A DNA stretch of 24,027 bases from Faecalibacterium sp. UBA7177. Its GTDB lineage: Bacteria; Bacillota; Clostridia; Oscillospirales; Ruminococcaceae. Shown in pieces: positions 16,896 to 22,346 of the stretch; within the stretch, counting starts at the first letter, position 1; each line of letters starts with the position of its first letter. The stretch spans positions 1 to 24,027 of the forward strand of contig DKVN01000055.1 of NCBI GenBank assembly GCA_002491225.1, written 5' to 3'. Made by a program: the position numbers and the translations under genes. The notes under the pieces are model-generated. The model was given only the letters and a program-made list of their open reading frames with translations. It was not told where the DNA came from and searched no databases.

Positions 16896-17123
16896 TCAGT
16901 CCAGCGAAAAATCCTCCGGCGAAAAGCTGGGCAGCCTGGGCGGGCGGCGCGGGATGCGGCGCAGCGGGTCATAATCGAACCGGCGGCAATGGAAGTAGGG
17001 CGAGACGACCCCCTGTTTTTCGCACAGGATCATCCGCGGGTCGGACGAGCGCCGCCCCAGCGAGCAGTACTCGCAGGCGGGCTGGATGGTGGCCCCAAAC
17101 ATCGGCTTGCGGAACATCGCCAT
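16896..17123 (-). CDS. Conserved four-cysteine protein of unknown function
   Basis: A 75-aa protein starts MAMFRKPMFGATIQPACEYC. Its four cysteines (C17, C20, C34, C46) are spaced like a small zinc ribbon, and the tail is proline-rich and basic then acidic (DYDPLRRIPRRPPRLP, ending PEDFSLD). I recall similar short proteins in other Clostridia with the same CEYC, ILC-x-KxGVVSPY and RPPxLPxFSPEDFSL patterns, but know no function. The ATG at 17123 follows AAAGGAGG at 9 nt; the ATG two codons later is possible. It has its own promoter and lies directly upstream of the SRP RNA. Confidence 0.8.
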   Translation of the reverse strand: MAMFRKPMFGATIQPACEYCSLGRRSSDPRMILCEKQGVVSPYFHCRRFDYDPLRRIPRRPPRLPSFSPEDFSLD

Positions 17124-17223
17124 GCCCTTCCCCCTCCTTTTGATCAGCAATTTTATGGCAAGTAGTTTTGCTTTACAGGCAAAATCTGCCCGAATCAACA
17201 TCCGGCAGACCGCTGCGGCCCTT

Positions 17224-17253
17224 ATTATACTATAAAAGGGGCGGGCTTGTCCA
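17224..17253 (-). promoter_or_regulatory. Promoter of the four-cysteine gene
   Basis: On the minus strand TGGACA (17253-17248, 5/6) and TATAAT (17229-17224, perfect) are 18 bp apart. The -35 lies in the loop and arm of the upstream terminator hairpin. The leader of about 95 nt contains a small hairpin TTTTGC/GCAAAA before the ribosome binding site. Confidence 0.65.
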
Positions 17254-17261
17254 GCCCGCCC
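17234..17261 (-). terminator. Terminator of the lipoprotein gene
   Basis: Arms GGGCGGGCT (17239-17247) and AGCCCGCCC (17253-17261) pair perfectly over 9 bp with a 5-nt loop; on the minus strand they are followed by CTTTTATAG. It lies about 80 bp past the lipoprotein stop. The structure is shared with the promoter of the next gene. Confidence 0.75.
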
Positions 17262-17340
17262 TCGCGGTGCATCCGGCCGCAGAGCAAAAGCAGCGGGTCG
17301 GTTTTTGTTTTATGGCCCTTGCGGGGCCGCGCCGCGCGGA

Positions 17341-18372
17341 TTATTGGTAATACGCCTCGTTGTAAATATAACAGGCCCGCAGCGGGTAACCGCCAAAGTC
17401 GTACTGGGTGTAGGGGTCGACATTGGCGCGCCGCACAAATTTATAACTTTTACCGTTGTCGCAGCAAAGCTGGTAAGCAAGGGCGGTATCTTGGCTTTGG
17501 ACCGGCTTTGCATCGGTTACAGCCGCGCCGTCCGCCAGCATACAGCCCGAGAAAGCCTGGGTCAGCTGCTGTTGCACGGCATTGACCGCCTCGGGATAGC
17601 CGGGATGCTGCGTATCCCACTGATAGGTCCCCGGCAGGTACGCCTCGTGTACGGGCGTATTTTGCATTGCGGTCAGTTCTTCATCGCTAAAGACGTAGTA
17701 TGCCGTGATAAATTCGCCGGTGGTGGCGTCCAATGTGCAGCACGCGCGGGCCTGATCCGACACCCTGACACTTGCAAGCGGCCCATCCAGCGCCGTGGCC
17801 TCCCAAACCATCCGCCCGCCAAATGTGATATCGTCGCCATTTGCTTCGTGCTGAATGCAGTCGATATAGATCTCTGTGCCGGTAAGGTCGATTCCGTAGA
17901 TCTGCTCAAACAACAGCCCCGCGCGGTTGGCCGCCTCCTGCGGCGAAACCACCGGGTCATACTCCAATTGTTCCTGCGCCCATTTCTGATAGTCCTGCAA
18001 TACCGCGTCCTGGTCAGTTCCATCTAAAGCTTCCATGAGTATGGCTTTATCTTCTTCTGAGGTCTCTTCTGACTGGATCAGATCGCGCAACTGCTGTTGG
18101 TCCTCCTGCATGGTGTGCAGGACAAGCTGCTCTAACCTCTCAGGGTCCTGCTCCATCGCCTCGCCCAGCCAAAAATAGGTGAAATCCTCTTTTAGTACCT
18201 CCTGCACGGTGGAGGAAGGGGTCAGATCGTCCTCGGTGACCACCGGCGCGCCTGGTTCCGCCGCGCAGCCGGGCAAAAGGGTCAGAACAAGTGCCCCGGT
18301 GAGCAGGGCCGCTTTGGTCTTGATAAAAATGGGTCGTATGGGTCGTTTTGTATGTTGCTGTTTTGCTTTCAT
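17341..18372 (-). CDS. Lipoprotein of unknown function
   Basis: A 343-aa protein has a basic N-terminus, a hydrophobic segment (about 21-33) and the lipobox LLPGC with the acylated cysteine at C36, so it should be anchored outside the cell membrane. The mature part begins with an acidic, glutamine-rich helical region (about 50-145), then a mixed region with four more cysteines and many aromatics. I recognise no domain. The ATG at 18372 follows AAAGGAGG. Base composition is visibly less GC-rich than its neighbours, which may point to recent transfer or weaker codon selection. It follows a two-component system and has TTTACA half sites upstream, so it may be its target or sensor partner. Confidence 0.85.
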   Translation of the reverse strand: MKAKQQHTKRPIRPIFIKTKAALLTGALVLTLLPGCAAEPGAPVVTEDDLTPSSTVQEVLKEDFTYFWLGEAMEQDPERLEQLVLHTMQEDQQQLRDLIQSEETSEEDKAILMEALDGTDQDAVLQDYQKWAQEQLEYDPVVSPQEAANRAGLLFEQIYGIDLTGTEIYIDCIQHEANGDDITFGGRMVWEATALDGPLASVRVSDQARACCTLDATTGEFITAYYVFSDEELTAMQNTPVHEAYLPGTYQWDTQHPGYPEAVNAVQQQLTQAFSGCMLADGAAVTDAKPVQSQDTALAYQLCCDNGKSYKFVRRANVDPYTQYDFGGYPLRACYIYNEAYYQ

Positions 18373-18442
18373 CTGAGGCAGCCTCCTTTCGATGGTGGTA
18401 TCGTACCGCCGCAGAGTTGCCGTTTTTTCAAGAAATCATCAT

Positions 18443-18484
18443 CAAGCTGTAAAGAATACGGGGCGGATGTCAGCAAGCTGTAAA
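18443..18484 (-). promoter_or_regulatory. Paired TTTACAGCTTG repeats ahead of the lipoprotein gene
   Basis: TTTACAGCTTG occurs twice on the minus strand (18484-18474 and 18453-18443), 31 bp apart start to start, about three helical turns. The first continues to CTGACA, giving TTTACA-N5-CTGACA, similar to a PhoP-type box. A weak promoter (TTTACA, 17 bp, TGAAAA) could start at the second copy. Binding by the neighbouring regulator is inferred. Confidence 0.45.
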
Positions 18485-18511
18485 AAAGCCGTTTTGCGGT
18501 TTATTCCGTCG

Positions 18512-19924
18512 CTATTCCCCCGTCTGCCCGGTCCGGAACGCCACCGCGGCGGTGGTGCCCACCCCGGGCGTTGAGGCGAATTTGAGCAGCGCGCCGTGGC
18601 TTTGGGCGATCTGAAAGCAGAGCGAGAGCCCCAGCCCCGCGCCGCCCTGCGCGCGGCTGCGGGCCTTGTCGGGGCGGTAGAAGGGCTCGCCGAGGTGGGC
18701 GAGCGTCTCGGCGTCCATGCCGCGGCCGTTGTCCTGCACCGTGACCACCACCCCGCCCTCCACCCTTTGGGCCGCAAGCTCGACCCTGCCGCCCGCCTCG
18801 CAGGCCTTGGCGGCATTGTCGGTGAGGTTGACGATGAGGCTTTCGAGCAGGGCCTCCTCGCCGTAGATGGTGCAGTCCTCCACCCTTGTCAGGGCCACCG
18901 TCACCCCGTGCGCGGCGGCGCGGGGGACCGCGGTGCGGGCGGCGCGGCCGAGCAGCAGGGGCAGCGAGACCGGCTTCCGCTCGGCCTGTTCGCCCCGCAG
19001 CGCGGCCATCTGCAACAGCCGCTCGCTCATGGCGGCGAGGCGGCCCGCCTCGTCCATGATGTACTGCACCGCCTCGAACCGCTCCTCGCCCGAGAGCTCG
19101 GCCCGCTGGATGTACTCGGCGTAGCCGCGCACGGCGGTGAGGGGGGTGCGCAGCTCATGGGCGACATTGTCCACCAGCTGCTGCTTGCGCTCGGCGGCCT
19201 CGCTCAGTTGCGCGATGTTCTCCTGCACCCGGGCGGCCATGCCGTCCAGCGCGGCCGCAAGCTGGCCCACCTCGTCCTTTTTGTACCGCCCGCGCTGGCT
19301 GCTGCGGGCCGCGTAGTCCCCCTCGGCGATGCGGCGGGCCACCACCGCCAGCCGCTCCATCGGGCGGGAGAGCCCGCGCAGCACCGCGTACAGCGCCCCG
19401 GCCATGAGCACCGAGACCACCGCGCCGGCCGCAAAGCAGACCTGATAGGTGCGGGCCCAATCGACAAAAAAGTCCTCGATGGCAAAGGCGCAGACCACGC
19501 TGACCTCCTCCGGCGGGGCGGGCAGCATGGCCGAGACGTACAGATACCGCTGCTGCCCGGCGGTGCGCACCGTGTGCAGCCGCTGGCCCGCGGGGGGCGG
19601 CTCGGGCAGGGGTTCGTCCGGCTGAGGGAGGGTGTCGGCCCAGACCTCGGCCCCTTGAGCCACCCGCAGAAAGATGCCCTTGGGGCGGTACTGCCCGGCG
19701 TAGCTCTCTCCCAGGCGCGGCAGGGCCTGCGGGCGGCGCGCCTGGACCGCGGCGGCGTCCTCGGCGAGGCTTTGGGCCACGATGTGCTGCTGGGCCAAAA
19801 GGCTAGCGCACTCGGCCTCGAACGCCTGCTGCCGCCCGATCGAGAGCACCGCCGCGATGCCCCCGTTGAGCGCGAGCAGAAAGAGCGCGAGGGTGATGAG
19901 ATAGGCCTTTTGCCAGAATTTCAC
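18512..19924 (-). CDS. PhoR-like sensor histidine kinase
   Basis: This 470-aa membrane kinase has two membrane helices (about 5-27 and 160-185) around an external sensor of about 130 residues. A HAMP linker (about 185-235), the DHp domain with phosphorylated H256 in NVAHELRTPL, and a C-terminal ATPase with NLTDNAAKA, DNGRGMD and GGAGLGLSLC follow. It starts at GTG 19924 after AAAGGGGG; an in-frame start further upstream falls before the ribosome binding site and is unlikely. The response regulator stops 70 bp upstream. Signal unknown; the sensor has no recognised domain and is proline-rich (EPLPEPPPAG). Confidence 0.94.
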   Translation of the reverse strand: MKFWQKAYLITLALFLLALNGGIAAVLSIGRQQAFEAECASLLAQQHIVAQSLAEDAAAVQARRPQALPRLGESYAGQYRPKGIFLRVAQGAEVWADTLPQPDEPLPEPPPAGQRLHTVRTAGQQRYLYVSAMLPAPPEEVSVVCAFAIEDFFVDWARTYQVCFAAGAVVSVLMAGALYAVLRGLSRPMERLAVVARRIAEGDYAARSSQRGRYKKDEVGQLAAALDGMAARVQENIAQLSEAAERKQQLVDNVAHELRTPLTAVRGYAEYIQRAELSGEERFEAVQYIMDEAGRLAAMSERLLQMAALRGEQAERKPVSLPLLLGRAARTAVPRAAAHGVTVALTRVEDCTIYGEEALLESLIVNLTDNAAKACEAGGRVELAAQRVEGGVVVTVQDNGRGMDAETLAHLGEPFYRPDKARSRAQGGAGLGLSLCFQIAQSHGALLKFASTPGVGTTAAVAFRTGQTGE

Positions 19925-19974
19925 GGTGGTTCCCCCTTTGGTCGGGTGTTGAAGAATGGGCAGCGGCGCGAAAA
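19925..19974. repeat. Leader repeat, copy 1 (histidine kinase)
   Basis: Plus-strand GGTGGTTCCCCCT (19925-19937) and GGGCAGCGGCGCGAAAA (19958-19974) precede the kinase gene. The same two blocks occur before the regulator gene: the first is identical and the second differs at one base. On the mRNA this is the ribosome binding region and the leader before it. Confidence 0.6.
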
Positions 19975-19994
19975 GCACGGCCCGGCGGGCCCGG

Positions 19995-20648
19995 TCAGCG
20001 GGTGCTCAGCCGGTAGCCGTACTTGTAAACGGTTTGGATGCGCTCGTCCCAGCCCAGCTTTTTGCGCAGCTTTTGGACATGCACATCCACCGTGCGGGTG
20101 TCGCCCTCGTAATCGTACCCCCAGGCCAGCTGCAGCAGCTTATCCCGCGAGAGGGCCAGGTTGCGGTTGCGCACCAGCACCTCGAGCAGGCTGAACTCCT
20201 GCGGGGTGAGGGGCACCTCCTGCCCGCCGCAATACACCTGGTGGGTGCCAAACTCCACCCGGCAGCCGTCCAGCTCGAAGGCCTCGTTTTCGGGCCGGGT
20301 GCGGCGCAGCACCGCCTCCACCCGGGCCAGCAGCTCCAAAATTTCAAACGGCTTGACGATGTAATCGTCCGCCCCGAGGCCCAGCCCCTCGAGGCGGCTG
20401 GAGAGGCTGTTTTTGGCCGTGACGAAGATCACCGGCAGGGCGGGGTCCAGCTGCTGCTTGACCTCAAAGCCCGAGCAGCCGGGCAGCATCACATCTAAAA
20501 GCACAAGGTCGGGCGGCTGCTCGGCGACCCGCTGCAGGGCGGCGGGGCCGTCCTCCGCCTGCTGCACCGTGTGCCCCGCAAGGCTCAGGCTGCGGCAGAT
20601 CAGCTCCCGGATCGGCTTTTCGTCCTCGGCGATCAGGATATTGGCCAT
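19995..20648 (-). CDS. OmpR/PhoB-family response regulator
   Basis: This 217-aa DNA-binding regulator is the partner of the kinase downstream. The receiver has acidic residues E8-D9, phosphoryl acceptor D52 (LVLLDVMLP), T77, K79 and the conserved KPFE. A winged-helix output domain (about 125-217) contains LTPQEFSLLEVLV and RTVDVHVQKLRKKLG, typical of the PhoB/PhoP class. The ATG at 20648 is preceded by GGGGG. The upstream promoter carries a PhoP-like TTTACA-N5-TTAACA site, suggesting autoregulation. It diverges from the GCGCG gene. The signal is unknown; a phosphate role is only one possibility. Confidence 0.95.
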   Translation of the reverse strand: MANILIAEDEKPIRELICRSLSLAGHTVQQAEDGPAALQRVAEQPPDLVLLDVMLPGCSGFEVKQQLDPALPVIFVTAKNSLSSRLEGLGLGADDYIVKPFEILELLARVEAVLRRTRPENEAFELDGCRVEFGTHQVYCGGQEVPLTPQEFSLLEVLVRNRNLALSRDKLLQLAWGYDYEGDTRTVDVHVQKLRKKLGWDERIQTVYKYGYRLSTR

Positions 20649-20649
20649 T

Positions 20650-20684
20650 GGTGGTTCCCCCTGTTTCGGGCAGCGCCGCGAAAA
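20650..20684. repeat. Leader repeat, copy 2 (response regulator)
   Basis: GGTGGTTCCCCCT (20650-20662) and GGGCAGCGCCGCGAAAA (20668-20684) match the leader blocks of the histidine kinase gene, with 5 bp rather than 20 bp between the blocks. The regulator and kinase leaders therefore look duplicated. Confidence 0.6.
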
Positions 20685-20728
20685 GGGCCCGCTGACGGGC
20701 TTGCCGGGCGCTGCCTGTGGTATTTTGG

Positions 20729-20757
20729 GCGGCGCGGGTACACAGCGCCGCTTTTTT
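20729..20757 (+). terminator. GC hairpin with T run in the regulator leader
   Basis: Arms GCGGCGC (20729-20735) and GCGCCGC (20745-20751) pair perfectly and are followed on the plus strand by TTTTTT (20752-20757), a textbook terminator shape. No plus-strand gene ends here. On the minus strand the same hairpin falls at the predicted 5' end of the regulator mRNA. It may block antisense transcription or stabilise the mRNA. Confidence 0.5.
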
Positions 20758-20794
20758 ATCTTATTATTCCATCAAGTTGTTAAAGAGTTGTAAA
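20755..20794 (-). promoter_or_regulatory. PhoP-like box and promoter of the response regulator
   Basis: On the minus strand TTTACA (20794-20789), five bases, then TTAACA (20783-20778) fit the PhoP box of Firmicutes (TT(A/T/C)ACA repeats about 11 bp apart). The second repeat can serve as the -35, with GATAAA 17 bp downstream (20760-20755) as the -10. This supports positive autoregulation by the encoded PhoB/PhoP-class regulator; binding is not shown. Confidence 0.6.
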
Positions 20795-20797
20795 AGC

Positions 20798-20827
20798 GCA
20801 TACACCCCCGCCCGGCGGCGCATACTA
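20798..20827 (+). promoter_or_regulatory. Sigma-G-like forespore promoter
   Basis: GCATA (20798-20802) and CATACTA (20821-20827) with an 18-bp spacer fit the sigma-G consensus (GHATR, 17-18 bp, CATHHTA). It reads toward the small GCGCG gene, leaving a leader of about 105 nt. It begins 4 bp after the PhoP-like box of the divergent regulator. Chance matches to this short consensus are possible. Confidence 0.5.
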
Positions 20828-20940
20828 AGGCTGAGATGGGCCGGGAGGGGGCCGCGTGAGCCGCTTGGGCGGCGCGTATTGGCGCAGGACGGCCTGATTT
20901 CGGCAATAGCACTCAAAAAAGCGCAAAGGAGCAGTGCAGT

Positions 20941-21222
20941 ATGTACAACAAAGATGCTTACAAGGAATACGACCACCACGAGCAGGGCAGCACCAACGAG
21001 GTGGAACCGGCCAGCGCCCACACCCCCGGCAGCAGGCCGCCGCGGATGGACAGCGAGGTGGAGCTGAGCGGCGCGGTGCGGCAGGAGCTCAGCGAGGGGG
21101 ACTACTTCCCCGCCCTCTACTCGGACGACCTCGCCGCCCAGAACGGCTGCGGCTGCGGCCAGAAGCCTAAGGAGAGCGAGGGCTGCGGCTGCGGCGACAA
21201 GGGTAAACAGGGCGGCAGGTAA
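20941..21222 (+). CDS. Small protein with two GCGCG motifs, possibly spore-specific
   Basis: A 93-aa, mostly polar and charged protein starts MYNKDAYKEYDHHEQG and ends with two short motifs, NGCGCGQ (C70, C72) and EGCGCGD (C82, C84), followed by a basic Gly/Lys tail. There is no signal peptide or membrane segment. The ATG has a strong ribosome binding site (AAAGGAG, 9 nt). Paired CGC motifs could bind metal or form disulfides; a spore coat or core role is suggested only by the sigma-G-like promoter. It diverges from the regulator gene and is followed by structured DNA and a terminator. I do not recognise the family. Confidence 0.8.
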   Translation: MYNKDAYKEYDHHEQGSTNEVEPASAHTPGSRPPRMDSEVELSGAVRQELSEGDYFPALYSDDLAAQNGCGCGQKPKESEGCGCGDKGKQGGR

Positions 21223-21253
21223 GCCGTGGCAGCGTACCCCGGAGCTTCGGGCA

Positions 21254-21313
21254 GGCCGGGCCGCAAAATGCACCCGCCCGCAGCCGCTTTGACTGCCGCC
21301 GCGCGGCCCGGCC
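21254..21313 (+). other. Long hairpin downstream of the GCGCG gene
   Basis: GGCCGGGCCGC (21254-21264) and GCGGCCCGGCC (21303-21313) are perfect 11-bp complements enclosing 38 nt that contains its own GCAG/CTGC pairing. It lies in the 3' part of the transcript, before the terminator. It may protect the mRNA or be a processed RNA; no family is recognised. Confidence 0.35.
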
Positions 21314-21328
21314 CCGCCGTTTGCGCAA

Positions 21329-21363
21329 AAAAGCGCCTTTGGAGCGGATCCAAGGGCGCTTTT
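21329..21363. terminator. Bidirectional terminator
   Basis: Arms 21329-21343 and 21349-21363 form a 15-bp stem with a single G-U wobble and a 5-nt loop, bounded by A and T runs (AAAA/TTTT) so that it works in both directions. It separates the convergent GCGCG gene and the 135-aa gene. Confidence 0.85.
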
Positions 21364-21369
21364 GCTTTG

Positions 21370-21777
21370 CTATTTTGCCGCGGCCGACCCGGGCTCCTCC
21401 CCGGCCAGGATCGCGGCGGCCTGGCGGCAGGCGGCCGCGCCGCCGGAGTAGGCCATCTCCCAGGTGTGCTCGCCGTACCAGTCAAAGGTTGGGCAATGCT
21501 CCTCCTGGCGCTCAAGCGCGGCCAGCCGTTCGGCCTCCGCGCACGTCTTTTGCAGCAGCTGGGCCTGGGGGCAGCCGCCCTCGAACGCGGCCAGAATCTC
21601 CGCCAGCTTCTTTTCGCGGCTGGCCTCAAAGATGGAGCCGTAGCTGTTTTTGGCCTTTTCCTCCGCCTCGACAGCAGCAGCTGCATCAGCCACCGCCTGC
21701 CGCAGCCGGTCTAAGATGGCCGGGACAGCCGGGCTTTGGGCAGCGCCGCTGCTGCCGGTTTGATGCAGTTCAAACAC
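21370..21777 (-). CDS. Unrecognised 135-aa helical protein
   Basis: A GTG at 21777, preceded by GAGGGGG, opens a 135-aa frame beginning FELHQTGSSG. The middle is alanine- and glutamate-rich and probably all-helical or coiled coil (about 20-100), with KNSYGSIFEASREKKLAEIL in its centre. The end has FDWYGEHTWEMAYSGGAAA, with aromatic and histidine residues. There is no signal peptide or membrane helix. It follows perR by 52 bp in the same direction and ends at a strong terminator. A frame extending further upstream overlaps perR and lacks a start signal, so I reject that. Function unknown. Confidence 0.65.
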   Translation of the reverse strand: MFELHQTGSSGAAQSPAVPAILDRLRQAVADAAAAVEAEEKAKNSYGSIFEASREKKLAEILAAFEGGCPQAQLLQKTCAEAERLAALERQEEHCPTFDWYGEHTWEMAYSGGAAACRQAAAILAGEEPGSAAAK

Positions 21778-21829
21778 AGCCGGGCCCCCTCTCTTTATAA
21801 TAGGATACAAACAGCCGCGCGGGCCAGGT

Positions 21830-22210
21830 TCAGGCCGTGGCGGCGGCGCACTCGGCGCAGAGGCCGTACAGGGTGAGCGCATAGCCCTCCACTTGGGCGG
21901 CGGTGTGCTGCCGCCACAGCTGCTCGATGGCCTGCGGCTCCACCGGCACATCCAGCACCCGGCCGCAGCCGCGGCAGCACAGATGCCCGTGGGGGTGGGT
22001 GGTGCGGTCGAACCGGTCGGCCTGGCCGGGCACGGTCACCCGCAGGATCACCCCGCGCTGGGCAAGGTCGTTGAGGTTGCGGTAGACGGTGCCCAGGCTG
22101 AGGCCGGGGCTCTCGTCCCGCACCGCGGTGTAGATGTCGTCCGCCGTGGGATGGTCGCACCGGCTCTGCACCTGCTGCAGGATCAGCTCGCGCTGGCGTG
22201 AATAGCGCAT
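21830..22210 (-). CDS. perR: PerR-type Fur family repressor
   Basis: This 126-aa metal-dependent repressor probably senses peroxide. A winged helix with SRQRELILQQV and GLSLGTVYRNLNDLA lies in the first half. Aligned by motif, all five PerR regulatory-metal ligands are present: H20 (HPTADDIY), D68 (RFD), H74, H76 and D87. Two CxxC pairs (C79/C82 and C118/C121) form the structural zinc site. The RFD aspartate favours PerR over Fur or Zur. It is slightly short at the N-terminus compared with Bacillus PerR (145 aa). The ATG at 22210 follows AAAGGGGGG. Its own AT-rich promoter lies upstream. Confidence 0.88.
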   Translation of the reverse strand: MRYSRQRELILQQVQSRCDHPTADDIYTAVRDESPGLSLGTVYRNLNDLAQRGVILRVTVPGQADRFDRTTHPHGHLCCRGCGRVLDVPVEPQAIEQLWRQHTAAQVEGYALTLYGLCAECAAATA

Positions 22211-22273
22211 CCGGGATGCCCCCCTTTCTGTTTGCTTCTCTCATCGGGCCGAAGAGATCGCTCTTATGAGAAA

Positions 22274-22302
22274 ATAGTAATTGTTTTTAGTTATTTTGTC
22301 AA
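22274..22302 (-). promoter_or_regulatory. perR promoter with AT-rich near-palindrome
   Basis: On the minus strand TTGACA (22302-22297, perfect) and TACTAT (22279-22274) are exactly 17 bp apart. The spacer is AT-rich and forms an imperfect dyad: AAAATAGTAA near 22271-22280 against TTAGTTATTTT near 22287-22297. This could be an autoregulatory operator, but it is not a clear PerR box. Confidence 0.75.
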
Positions 22303-22305
22303 GAA

Positions 22306-22341
22306 AAAACACTGTAAAGCCGTATTGCCTTACAGTGTTTT
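22306..22341 (-). terminator. rarA terminator
   Basis: The stem has 12 bp (arms 22306-22317 and 22330-22341), one mismatch, and two more pairs around a CGTATT loop. On the minus strand it is followed by TTTTTT. It lies directly after the rarA stop. Its core CTGTAA/TTACAG recurs in other hairpins of this window. The T run is 2 bp from the -35 of the perR promoter. Confidence 0.85.
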
Positions 22342-22346
22342 CGCGC

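Noticed and set aside
18596..20194. Long plus-strand open frame opposite the kinase and regulator
   Set aside because: Antisense to two clear genes with complete domain motifs; composition typical of a shadow frame.
21142..21222. GCGCG protein as a thiazole-forming or other modified peptide precursor
   Set aside because: No cyclodehydratase, radical SAM or protease/exporter genes are near, and the protein lacks a typical leader/core layout.
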